Source of the DNA: Ralstonia sp. NFACC01 | GTDB taxonomy: Bacteria > Pseudomonadota > Gammaproteobacteria > Burkholderiales > Burkholderiaceae | DNA length: 64,000 nt | Assembly (NCBI RefSeq): GCF_900115545.1 | Contig: NZ_FOWV01000008.1 | Coordinates: 182,224 to 246,223 of the forward strand | Direction: 5' to 3' | Part shown: positions 9,700 to 22,519 of the stretch, one piece after another | Numbering within the stretch: the first letter of the stretch is position 1 | Layout: every line of letters starts with the position of its first letter | Program-made: the position numbers and the translations under genes | Notes under the pieces: model-generated | The model's database searches: none | Told to the model about the DNA's origin: nothing | What the model saw: only the letters and a program-made list of their open reading frames with translations

Positions 9700-11978
9700 G
9701 GCGTGCTGATGCGCGCGTTGGCCAGCGCGGACAGGCGGGCCTGCACGGTGGACGCGTCGAGCAGCGTGCCGGACGGCCCGGGCAGGCGACGCCGCCAGTT
9801 CGGGTGGGTGTCGATCGTGCTTGGCAGGTTCGGCTGCTCGACGAGACCGAGCAGGTCTTCCAGCGGCACCAGCGCCAGCGGCGTGTTGGCCGCACCCGTA
9901 AACACGGTGGCCGCCGTGGCAAAGTCCTGCGCGCTGGCTTGCAGGATGACTTCGGCTTGTGCCGCGTTTGCCACGCGCGCCTGTTCCAACGCGGCCTGCA
10001 GCGGCGCCACGCCGATCATCGGCACACCGCCATTGGCCAGCACCAGGCGGTTGTGCTCGGCAAAGGCGGCGACGAGAGCGGCGCGATCGTCCATGCGGCG
10101 CGCGTGCGCCTCGCCCTCGGTCATGCCGGCCGGTAGCAGGCCAAGCTGGGCTTGCCAGCGCAGATCGTTGCCGATCCACCAGCCGACGAGCGTGGGCAGA
10201 TCGTGCGTGCTCGTCATCGCGACTGACGCCGGCGCCCATGTGCGCGGCGCCTTGAAGGGGGCATCGTCGCGGGTGTACTCGCGTTCAAACCAGAGGATGC
10301 GCATGCCAAGCAGGCCGTCGTCGGCAAGCTTGTCGCGCAGGCCCGGTGGCACGGTGCCAAGGTCTTCGCCAATGACGATGCAGCGGTTGCGCCACGATTC
10401 CAGCGCGACCAGCCGCAGCAGATCCTGCATCGGGTAGCGCAGGTACACGCCGTCCAGCGGTCGTGCGCCATCTGGAATCACCCACAGCCGCATGAGCCCG
10501 AGCACGTGGTCGATGCGTACACCGCCGGGCACGGCCATCACCGCGCGCAGCATCTCGATAAATGCCGAAAAGCCTTGCGTGCGCATGGCGCGCGGGCTGA
10601 AGGTGGTCAGCCCCCAGCCCTGGCCTTGCGCGTTGAACACGTCGGGCGGCGCCCCCACCGTCACGCCGATCAGCAAGTCGCGCTGCCGCGCCCACGCATG
10701 GCTGCCCGCGCTGTCGGTGCCCACAGCCAGATCGGCGATGAGGCCGATGGCCATGCCGGCGTTCTCGGCAGTGCGCTGCGCAAGGGCCCACTGGCGTGCC
10801 GCCGCCCATTGCAGGAAGAGGTGGAAATTCACCGCATCCTCATGCTCGCGAGCGAAAGCCTGTACGCCCAGATAGCTCGGATCTTGATATTGCTCGGGCC
10901 ACTGCTTCCAATGGGCGGGTCCAAGGTGCGCATTCAGTGCCTCAAAGTGAGCGTGATCGCGCAGGCCGGTGCCGCCATCAATGCAGTACGCACGAAAATC
11001 GTCCAGCAGCATCTGAGCGACGGTGTCCCCGAGCGGGGCCTGCAGCAGACGGCGATGCAACGCGCGCAGCACCGTCATGCGCGCGTTGCCGCTGGCCGGC
11101 CAGTCGATGAGCTGCGCGGCTTCCAGGCGGGCATAGTCGTCGACGAGGTTGCAGTCGACCACGGTCTGCCGCACGGCTTCGTCCCCAAAGAGCGCGGCGG
11201 GGTCGATCATCCACGCGTTCAGGAACAGGCGGCTCGATGGCGAGTACGGCGAATAGCGGCGCGCGTCGGCCGTGAACATGGCATGCACGGGGCTGAGCGC
11301 CAAGGCATCCGCTCCGCGCTGCGCCAGGTGCCGCGCCAGGGTGCCCGCCGCGGTGTAGTCGCCCAGGCCGGCGCTGCTGGCGGCGCGTTCGGCATCGCAT
11401 CGCAAGCCGTAGAGCTGGGCGGACGCGCCCCACAGGCGGGTGTCGGCCGGGCGATCGTGCCGGCGCAGGGCATCGGCCACGCCATAGCAACGCGCTGGGG
11501 CGATGGCGAGCGTGGTTTCGATCACGGTGCCCGGCCCGGCGTCAATGGTCAGGCGGTGGTAGCCCACGGCCTGCACCGGCGTCAGGTGCAGCGTTGCATG
11601 GCGCTCGCTTGCGCTGACGCTGATCTTGCCATCGGTGCTGCCGTCGGACTCAAAGTCGACGCGATAGGTTTGTCCACCCAGCAACGCGGCTTGGGGCGCC
11701 GAGGTCTGCAGCACGATCGGCTGTCCGGCCACGCCGGTCACAAGCGGCGGTATGGCGACCGCTTCGGCTTCTGCGCGCAGGCGGGTCTGGCTTTCCGACA
11801 CCTGGGCCGACGTGCCGGCCGGCAGGCCCAGCGTAAAGAGCACCGCGCGCAGCACTTCGTCGGCCACGCGCATGGGGCGGCTGGCAGCGTCTTCCCAGTC
11901 GACGAGTAGCCCGGCATCCGTGGCCAATTGCTGGAGCGGCGTGCGCTGCGTGCCTGAGGAGTGAGTCGTGCGGTCCAT
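9696..11978 (-). CDS. malQ: 4-alpha-glucanotransferase (amylomaltase)
   Basis: A 760-residue GH77 disproportionating enzyme that transfers maltodextrin segments between chains, recycling the short glucans released by GlgX and used by TreY. The catalytic aspartate is in GVRIDHVLGLMRLW, the glutamate in CIVIGEDLGTVP and the third acid in TSTHDLPTLVGWW. The N-terminal ~190 residues are the beta-rich extension usual in proteobacterial MalQ. ATG 11978 gives a 26-bp gap from treZ; an upstream in-frame start at 12041 would overlap treZ and is less likely. It lies in the glg/tre cluster rather than with malP. Confidence 0.95.
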   Translation of the reverse strand: MDRTTHSSGTQRTPLQQLATDAGLLVDWEDAASRPMRVADEVLRAVLFTLGLPAGTSAQVSESQTRLRAEAEAVAIPPLVTGVAGQPIVLQTSAPQAALLGGQTYRVDFESDGSTDGKISVSASERHATLHLTPVQAVGYHRLTIDAGPGTVIETTLAIAPARCYGVADALRRHDRPADTRLWGASAQLYGLRCDAERAASSAGLGDYTAAGTLARHLAQRGADALALSPVHAMFTADARRYSPYSPSSRLFLNAWMIDPAALFGDEAVRQTVVDCNLVDDYARLEAAQLIDWPASGNARMTVLRALHRRLLQAPLGDTVAQMLLDDFRAYCIDGGTGLRDHAHFEALNAHLGPAHWKQWPEQYQDPSYLGVQAFAREHEDAVNFHLFLQWAAARQWALAQRTAENAGMAIGLIADLAVGTDSAGSHAWARQRDLLIGVTVGAPPDVFNAQGQGWGLTTFSPRAMRTQGFSAFIEMLRAVMAVPGGVRIDHVLGLMRLWVIPDGARPLDGVYLRYPMQDLLRLVALESWRNRCIVIGEDLGTVPPGLRDKLADDGLLGMRILWFEREYTRDDAPFKAPRTWAPASVAMTSTHDLPTLVGWWIGNDLRWQAQLGLLPAGMTEGEAHARRMDDRAALVAAFAEHNRLVLANGGVPMIGVAPLQAALEQARVANAAQAEVILQASAQDFATAATVFTGAANTPLALVPLEDLLGLVEQPNLPSTIDTHPNWRRRLPGPSGTLLDASTVQARLSALANARISTP

Positions 11979-12004
11979 GATGCGTTGGTACGTTGCGGTT
12001 GTCC

Positions 12005-13846
12005 TCAGGCAGGCGACGGCGTGTGCAGCAATGCCACGCACGCGCGCTCCGGCAGGCGATGCGCGATGAGCGCTGCGGCCGCACCTTCACGCGATTCGTA
12101 CAGCAGATCGGCGGGGTTGCCCGCCAGCACTGTGGGCACCGCCACGGACTGATCGGCCAGGTTGAGCATCAGCGTAAGCACGCTGCCGTCGCCCATGCGC
12201 CAGCGGGCAATGGCGCCGGCGTGGCCCAGCGCGACCGCATCTAGTGCGCGCGCATTGGGCAGGCGCGGGATGATTTCTGCATGACGCAGCGCCAACAGGC
12301 GGTGCATGCGGTTCAGCACATTGAGGGGACCGGGTAGGGTCAGGTCCGCCTCGCCGGGGCGGGAGGCGAGGTAGGTGCGCTCGTCGTTCGGGTCGGGGAT
12401 GCGCTCGCGCTGATGTGGATCGGCAAACGCCTCGAACTTCGCAAACTCCCGACGCCGGCCTTCCCGCACGGCTTCAGCCAGCATGCCGTGGTGGCTGGTG
12501 AAGTACTGGAACGGGCACGTGCTGCCCCATTCTTCACCCATGAAGAGCATCGGAATCTGCGGGCTCAGCAGCAACAGCACTTGCGCAGCATGCAACGCAT
12601 CGGGGTGCGCAAGTTGCGTCAGCCGTTCGCCAAAGGCGCGGTTGCCGATCTGATCGTGGTTTTGCAGGAACAGCACGAATGCGGTGGGCGGCAGGTGCGC
12701 GCTCGGTTCGCCGCGCGGTGCGTTTTCATGGATGGGCGACGGATCGCCCTGGTAACAGAATCCGTCCTGCAGTACACGCGCCAGGCGCTCTGCCGGCGCA
12801 TCTGCGTAGGCTGCGTAATAGGCCTCGCGCTCGCCGGTCAGCAGCACGTGCAGGACGTTGTGGCCGTCGTCGTTCCACTGCGCTTCGAAGTCGCCATGGG
12901 TGCCGCCATCGCGCAGCAGCGATGCCGCGTTGTGCTCGTTCTCCAGCACCAGATGCACATGCCTGCCGGGTTCGACCGATAGCCGCACGCGAGCGGCGAG
13001 TTCGCCCAGCCAGTCGCGCTCGGTGATGGCGTGCACGGCGTCGAGCCGCAGACCATCAAAGCGGTATTCCATCAGCCACATCAACGCGTTCTGGATGAAG
13101 AACTCACGCACCTGCGGCATGCGGAAATCGATCGCCGCGCCCCAGGGCGTATGCACATCGTCGCGGAAGAAGCTGCGTGCGTAGTGGTGGAGGTAATTGC
13201 CGTCGGGCCCGAAATGGTTGTAGACCACATCGAGAAACACCATCATGCCCAGCCCGTGCGCGGTGTCGATCAACGCCTTGAGATCGTCCGGCGTGCCATA
13301 ACTGGCGTCGGGCGCAAAGGGCAGGACGCCGTCGTAGCCCCAGTTGCGCGCGCCTGGAAACTCCGCCACCGGCATCAGCTCGATGGCCGTGATGCCCAGC
13401 CGCGCCAGTTCCGGCAGCCGTCCGCGCACACCCTTGAAGCCGCCCAGCGTGCCGACGTGCAGTTCGTATAGCACCGTCTCGTGCCAGGGCCGCCCCTGCC
13501 AGTTGGCGTGCTGCCAGCGGTAGCGCTGCGGATCGACGACGAGGCTCGGGCCGGGGATGTCCTGCCACTGTGCGCGTGCGGCGGGGTCGGGTACGGACAG
13601 CGTCACGCCGTCCCGATTGGTGATGCGGTACCGATAGCACGTACCGGCGCCCACGGGTGCTACCCCTGCATACCAACCGTCGGGTTCGGCGTCCATGCGG
13701 ATGGCCTCGTTGCCGCGCGCCTCGTCGAGGTCGATCCAGGCGGCGGTCGCGTCAGGTGCCCACAGGCGGAAGCGGGTGTTGCCGTCAGCCAGGACGGTGG
13801 CGCCAAACGGCATGTCGTGCGCAAACCGGGGAGCGGGTGCGGTCAT
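12005..13846 (-). CDS. treZ: Malto-oligosyltrehalose trehalohydrolase
   Basis: A 613-residue GH13 enzyme that cuts trehalose from the end of the maltooligosyl-trehalose made by TreY. An N-terminal carbohydrate-binding-like domain (RFRLWAPDA) precedes the barrel. Catalytic residues are seen as the aspartate in FDGLRLDAVHAI, the glutamate in HLVLENEHN and the aspartate in FLQNHDQIGNR. Its ATG overlaps the glgX stop by 4 bp (13843-13846). With TreY it completes glucan-to-trehalose conversion within this operon. Confidence 0.96.
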   Translation of the reverse strand: MTAPAPRFAHDMPFGATVLADGNTRFRLWAPDATAAWIDLDEARGNEAIRMDAEPDGWYAGVAPVGAGTCYRYRITNRDGVTLSVPDPAARAQWQDIPGPSLVVDPQRYRWQHANWQGRPWHETVLYELHVGTLGGFKGVRGRLPELARLGITAIELMPVAEFPGARNWGYDGVLPFAPDASYGTPDDLKALIDTAHGLGMMVFLDVVYNHFGPDGNYLHHYARSFFRDDVHTPWGAAIDFRMPQVREFFIQNALMWLMEYRFDGLRLDAVHAITERDWLGELAARVRLSVEPGRHVHLVLENEHNAASLLRDGGTHGDFEAQWNDDGHNVLHVLLTGEREAYYAAYADAPAERLARVLQDGFCYQGDPSPIHENAPRGEPSAHLPPTAFVLFLQNHDQIGNRAFGERLTQLAHPDALHAAQVLLLLSPQIPMLFMGEEWGSTCPFQYFTSHHGMLAEAVREGRRREFAKFEAFADPHQRERIPDPNDERTYLASRPGEADLTLPGPLNVLNRMHRLLALRHAEIIPRLPNARALDAVALGHAGAIARWRMGDGSVLTLMLNLADQSVAVPTVLAGNPADLLYESREGAAAALIAHRLPERACVALLHTPSPA

Positions 13847-16143
13847 CGCGAGGCGTCTCCATTGTCGTCGTTGGCTGCTTGGCCGGCAGTTGGTGCGGTG
13901 CGCTCGTCGTCGGTGATGGGTTGCTCGGGCCTGTCGTCCTGCAGTGCGCTCCGCGGTACGTTGTGCGTTTCGGGAACGTGCCCGAGGGTTTCACCGCTGA
14001 CGTCCGCATCAGGCTGCCCGGCAATGTGGGCGATCGTGGCGAGCTGCGTGGCGAACAGCAGAACGACGCTGCGCCCCGCCACTTTCAGGGTGCCGCTGCC
14101 GTGCGGACGGGCCTCCTGCTCTGGCGCTGCGCTATCGATGGCGATTTGCCAATCCATGGCTGGCTCAGGCAGCGTGAAGGTCAGGTCCGTTGCGGCACCG
14201 TTGATGAGCAGCAGCGCCACATGCGGGCGGGCCTCCGCGTCGATGGTCTCGACGCATGCGCGCCGTAGCGCCAACGCGCGAGCCTCGCTGTCGTTCCACG
14301 CGTCGGGCGAGAGCACCTGACCGCGCTCATCAAACCAGGCGATGTCCGGCACGCCGGGCAGAATCTCGGTGTTGCCGTGCACGTAATGTGGCCAGCGCAG
14401 CGCGGGGCTTTCCTTGCGCAACGCTATCAGCCGTGCCGTATAGCGCGCGAGCGCCTGCCCCGGGTCTTTATCCAGCAATGACCAGTCGAGCCATGAGAGC
14501 GCGTTGTCTTGGCAGTAGGCATTGTTGTTGCCGTCTTGCGTGCGGCCGAACTCGTCGCCCGCCAGCAGCATCGGCGTGCCGCTGGAGAAGAACACCGTGG
14601 CCAGCAGCGCGCGTGTCACGCGTTCACGCAGGGCTTGGATGGCGGTGTCGTCCGTCGGGCCCTCGGTGCCCCAGTTGGCACTGCAGTTGTCGTTGTGGCC
14701 GTCGCGGTTGTCTTCGCCGTTGGCCTCGTTGTGCTTGTCGGCGTAGCTCACGAGGTCGTGCAGCGTGAAGCCGTCGTGCGAGGCCACGTAGTTGACCGAC
14801 GCCCAGGGCCGGCGGTGGCGGCGGTCGAAGAGGTCGCCACTGCCGGTCAGGCGTGCGGCAAGGTCTGGGCGCTGCCCGGAATCGCCACGCCAGAAGCGGC
14901 GGATGCCATCGCGAAATCGGTCGTTCCACTCCGCAAAACCCGGCGGTTGGTTGCCGACCTGATAGCCGTCGGGGCCTACGTCCCAAGGCTCGGCGATGAG
15001 CTTGACGGTGGAGAGCACCGGGTCCTGACGTATGGCATCGAAAAAGCCCGAGCCCGGATCGAAGCCGTTGCCCTCGCGCCCGAGCGTGACACCCAGGTCG
15101 AAGCGGAAGCCATCCACATGGAACGCGTTGACCCAGTAGCGCAGCGAATCCATCACCATCTGCAGCACGCGCGGGTGCGACACGTTGAGCGTGTTGCCGC
15201 AACCCGTGTCGTTGATGTAGTAGCGCTCCTGGCCCGGCACGAGACGGTAGTAGCTCGCGTTGTCCAGCCCACGGAACGACAGCGTCGGCCCCAGTTCGCT
15301 GCCTTCACACGTGTGGTTGTAGACCACATCGAGCAGCACCTCGATGCCCGCCGCATGCAGCCGGCGGATCGCCACCTTCAGCTCATGCAGCGATGGCGCC
15401 GACAGGTACGACGGCTCCGGCGCAAAGAAGCACAGCGTGTTGTAGCCCCAGTAGTTGCGCAGGCCGCGCTCCACCAGGAACTGGTCCTGTAGGAAGGCGT
15501 GAATGGGCAGCAGTTCGATGGCGGTGATGCCCAGCCGCTGCAGGCGCTCGATGAAGACGCTGTCGCCGAGCGCGCTGAACGTGCCACGCTCAGGCGGCAG
15601 CAAGTCTTCGCGCAGCATCGACATCCCGCGCACGTGTCCTTCATAGATGACCGTGCGCGACCACGGCGTGTTCGGGCGAACGTCGTTGCCCCAATTGAAC
15701 GACTCGTCGGTGACCACGGCCTTGGGCATGGCGGGGGCGCTGTCGCGGCGGTCGAATGAAAGGTCGCCACGGTTGGAGTTCAGCCGATAGCCGAACAGTG
15801 CATCGGACCAGCGCAGCGCGCCCACCAGCCGGCGGGCGTAGGGGTCGAGTAGCAGCTTGTGGGGGTTGAAGCGATGGCCATGCTGCGGCTCCCACGGGCC
15901 GTAGGCACGGTAGCCGTAGACAAGGCCGGCTTCCACGCCGGGCAGGTAGCCGTGCCAGACCTCGTCGGTGCATTCGGGCAGGGCGAAGCGGGTCAGTTCC
16001 TTGCGGCCGGTCGGATCGAAGATGCAGAGTTCGATCTTGCTGGCGTTGGCCGAGAAGACAGCGAAGTTGATGCCTAGGCCGTCCCATTGGGCGCCAAGGG
16101 GGAAGGGTTTGCCGGGGGCAAGGGAGCTTGGGAGACGGAGCAT
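13843..16143 (-). CDS. glgX: Glycogen debranching enzyme (isoamylase type)
   Basis: A 766-residue GH13 enzyme that hydrolyses alpha-1,6 branches of glycogen or limit dextrin. It has an N-terminal CBM48-type domain (GLGINFAVFSANASKIELC), then the barrel with the nucleophile in VDGFRFDLGVTLGRE, the acid in LIAEPWDVG and the stabiliser in YVASHDGFTLHDLVSY. It is somewhat longer than typical GlgX owing to a ~50-residue polar, low-complexity C-terminal tail. It lies downstream of glgB but is separated from it by the composite repeat, so it may have its own promoter or depend on read-through. Confidence 0.95.
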   Translation of the reverse strand: MLRLPSSLAPGKPFPLGAQWDGLGINFAVFSANASKIELCIFDPTGRKELTRFALPECTDEVWHGYLPGVEAGLVYGYRAYGPWEPQHGHRFNPHKLLLDPYARRLVGALRWSDALFGYRLNSNRGDLSFDRRDSAPAMPKAVVTDESFNWGNDVRPNTPWSRTVIYEGHVRGMSMLREDLLPPERGTFSALGDSVFIERLQRLGITAIELLPIHAFLQDQFLVERGLRNYWGYNTLCFFAPEPSYLSAPSLHELKVAIRRLHAAGIEVLLDVVYNHTCEGSELGPTLSFRGLDNASYYRLVPGQERYYINDTGCGNTLNVSHPRVLQMVMDSLRYWVNAFHVDGFRFDLGVTLGREGNGFDPGSGFFDAIRQDPVLSTVKLIAEPWDVGPDGYQVGNQPPGFAEWNDRFRDGIRRFWRGDSGQRPDLAARLTGSGDLFDRRHRRPWASVNYVASHDGFTLHDLVSYADKHNEANGEDNRDGHNDNCSANWGTEGPTDDTAIQALRERVTRALLATVFFSSGTPMLLAGDEFGRTQDGNNNAYCQDNALSWLDWSLLDKDPGQALARYTARLIALRKESPALRWPHYVHGNTEILPGVPDIAWFDERGQVLSPDAWNDSEARALALRRACVETIDAEARPHVALLLINGAATDLTFTLPEPAMDWQIAIDSAAPEQEARPHGSGTLKVAGRSVVLLFATQLATIAHIAGQPDADVSGETLGHVPETHNVPRSALQDDRPEQPITDDERTAPTAGQAANDDNGDASR

Positions 16144-16185
16144 TGGTTGAGGCGTTTTGCGTCTTTTTGCCTTGGTGGTTCATCC

Positions 16186-16715
16186 CTGTTTCGTACCCTG
16201 CCGGGCACGACTTACTTTTCTTTGTCTTGCCAAAGAAAAGTAAGCAAAGAAAGGCGCGCCCGAGATGGCGACCCATCCCTTGAATCTTTGTAACCGGGCG
16301 GAGACGGGGAAAACTCGCTTCGCTCAGACAGTTCCCCGTCTTGTTTCCGCCCGCTTACAAAAATTCAAGGCGCCATCTAGGGCAGGAAAAGCAAACAGTC
16401 GATTGCCAACGTTGCACGTCCTGTTGTTCTCCAGCCAGTTCGCCCAGTACCGCTCTGATTTCGTCGCGTCCCTAAGTGCTCCGTTGGTTTGGCCGTTCCC
16501 AGCCCTAGATGGCGCCTTGAATTTCTGTTGCAGGGAGGAAAAAGGAAGGGAAACTGTCTGAGCGCAGCGAGTTTTTCCCTTCCCCTCTCTGCGACATAAA
16601 TTCAAGGAGTCTTTCGCCATCTTGGGCGCGCCTTTCTTTGCTTACTTTCTTTGGCAAGACAAAGAAAGTGAGTCAGCCCCGGCAGGGGATGAAACAGGGG
16701 ATGCACCACCAGCAA
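16186..16715. repeat. Composite two-arm inverted repeat between glgB and glgX
   Basis: Two arms of about 200 bp (16186-16388 and, inverted, 16500-16715) flank a ~110-bp unique centre. Each arm contains, from the outside in: a hairpin with a perfect stem (CTTACTTTTCTTTG at 16211-16224 with its complement at 16231-16244); a GCGCGCCC-GATGGCGACC linker; then a large hairpin whose arms begin CTTGAAT and end ATTCAAGG around a shared core, CTCGCTTCGCTCAGACAG, and a GGCGCCATCT end. The same plan recurs at 63575-64000. No open frame here looks like a real protein. It fills nearly the whole 578-bp gap between glgB and glgX and could act as a terminator or mRNA-processing element. Confidence 0.85.
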
Positions 16716-16721
16716 AAAAAC

Positions 16722-19024
16722 TCAAACCTTCAAAACCACAACCCCCAACGGCGGCAGCCTCAACACCAACGACTGCCCCTGCCCATGCGCAGCCACGTGG
16801 TCCACATCCACCGCTCCACCATTCCCGAGATCGCTGCCGCCATACACGGCGGCGTCTGTGTTCAGTACCTCCTGCCAATGCCTGGCGCCATCGGCGGGTG
16901 GCACACCAATGCGATATCCCTCTCGCGGCACCGGCGTCATGTTTGCCACCACGAGCATCGGCCGCCCCTCGCCATCCAGCCGCAGGAACGCAAACACGCT
17001 GTTGGTGCGGTCGTCGCCAATCACCCAGTTGAACCCTTCCGGCGCGGTGTCTCGCGCATGCAATGACGGTTCATTCCGGTACAGCGCATTGAGGTCATGC
17101 ACCAGTCGCTGCACGCCACGGTGCCGCGGGTCATCCAAGAGGTGCCATTCGGGCGATGCATCGTGGTTCCATTCGCCCACCTGCCCAAACTCGCAGCCCA
17201 TGAACAGCAGCTTCTTGCCCGGATGCGTCCACATGAACGCGAGATAGGCGCGCAGGTTCGCCAGCCGTTGCCATTCATCGCCGGGCATCTTGCCCAGCAG
17301 CGAGCCCTTGCCGTGAACCACCTCGTCGTGCGAGATCGGCAGGATGAAGTGCTCGGAGAATGCGTACACCAGCCCGAACGTCATGCCGTCGTGATGGTGC
17401 TGGCGGTACACCGGGTCGCGCTGCATGTAGTGCAGCGTGTCGTGCATCCAGCCCATGTTCCACTTGTAGTCGAAGCCCAGGCCGTTGAACTCGACGGGCG
17501 CGGTCACGCCGGGCCACGCGGTTGACTCTTCTGCGATGGTGATGGCGCCGGGGCAGCGTTCGTGCACGACCGTGTTCATCTGCTGGAGGAACGCCACGGC
17601 CTCAAGGTTTTCGCGGCCGCCGTAGCGGTTGGGGACCCATTCGCCGGCGCGGCGCGAGTAGTCGCGATAGAGCATCGAGGCCACGGCATCCACACGCAGG
17701 CCATCGATATGGAAACGCTCCAGCCATTCCAGCCCGCTGGCGATCAGGAAGCCGCGCACTTCATTGCGGCCGAAGTTGTAGATGAGCGTGTTCCAGTCCT
17801 GATGGAAGCCTTCGCGCGGGTCTTGGTGTTCGTACAGCGCGGTGCCGTCAAACTGCGCCAGCCCGTGCGCGTCGGTAGGGAAGTGCGCGGGCACCCAGTC
17901 GACGATGACGCCCAGGCCTGCCTGATGACAGCGATCAACAAAGCGCGCAAACGCCTCGGGCGAGCCAAAGCGCGCGGACGGCGCGAACAGCCCGAGTGGT
18001 TGATATCCCCAACTGCCGCCGAACGGATGTTCCGCCACCGGCAGCAGTTCAATGTGCGTGAAGCCGAGCGCCGTCACGTAGGGGATCAGCCGGTCGGCCA
18101 GCTCATCCCAATGGAGGTTGCGGCCGCCGTCTTCCAGATCGCGCAACCACGAGCCGGCATGCACTTCATAGATGCTGATGGGTGCGTCAGGTTTGTGGCG
18201 TTCAGCGCGCGTTTGCATCCAGTCGTCATCGCTCCAGCGCAGCGGGGCCGGGTCGGCCACCACCGATGCGGTGGCGGGCGGCGGTTCGGTCTGGCGGGCG
18301 GCGGGGTCGGCCTTGACCATCAGCCGACCATCGGCGCCAATCAGTTCGAACTTGTAGCGCGTGCCGGGGCCGACGCCCAGGCCGCTAGGCAGGAACAGCT
18401 CCCACACGCCAGCCTGATGGCGCAGGCGCATAGGGTGGCGACGGCCGTCCCACTGGTTGAACTCGCCCACCACCGACACGCGCTGCGCATTCGGCGCCCA
18501 TACCGCAAAGCGCACGCCGCTGATGCCGTCGATGCGGATGGCCTGCGCGCCCAAGCAGCTCGCCAGCGCCCAATGCGTGCCTTCGTTGAGCAGGTGCAGG
18601 TCGAGGTCGCCCAGCAGCAGGCCGAAGGCGTATGGGTCTTCGGTTTCCTGTACGGCTTCATGGCCGGTGCCTGCAGGCCAGATGATGCGCAAGCGATAAA
18701 GGTCGGGGTGGCCGTACACGTCTTGCGCATCCGCGCGCAGCGGGCCGTGGAACAGTCCCGTGCGGCCTACCGGCGTCATCTCGGTGATGATCTGGCCGCG
18801 TGCGTCGATGGCCTGCACACGGCGCGCGCCGGGATAGAAGGCACGCACCACCCAGCGCGTGCCGTCGTCGGTGTCCACGCGATGCGGCCCGAGCACGGCA
18901 AACGGGTCGCCCAGGCGGCCATGTGTGAGCGCGTCGACGCGCATCTGGTCGACACCGGGCGGTAGCACGATCGGCGCCTCAGGGGCGGCGGCGGTTTTGG
19001 TTGGAGAGGCAAAGTCGAGTGCGG

Positions 19025-19028
<4 letters not shown>
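16722..19028 (-). CDS. glgB: 1,4-alpha-glucan branching enzyme
   Basis: A 768-residue GH13 enzyme that moves oligoglucan segments to alpha-1,6 positions. Two N-terminal beta domains (about residues 20-130 and 140-240, the second with [20 protein letters not shown]) precede the barrel. Catalytic residues are in [19 protein letters not shown] and [15 protein letters not shown]. The ATG overlaps the treS-mak stop by 4 bp (19025-19028). In the GlgE pathway it branches the linear glucan extended by GlgE; it would also serve GlgA. Its stop codon borders the composite repeat directly. Confidence 0.96.

Positions 19029-22515
<3,487 letters not shown>

Positions 22516-22519
<4 letters not shown>

Noticed and set aside
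16087..16710. Several short open frames within the composite repeat, with similar peptides at 63565-63882
   Set aside because: Their similarity comes from the DNA repeat itself; frames differ between copies, have no ribosome sites and break at hairpin positions.
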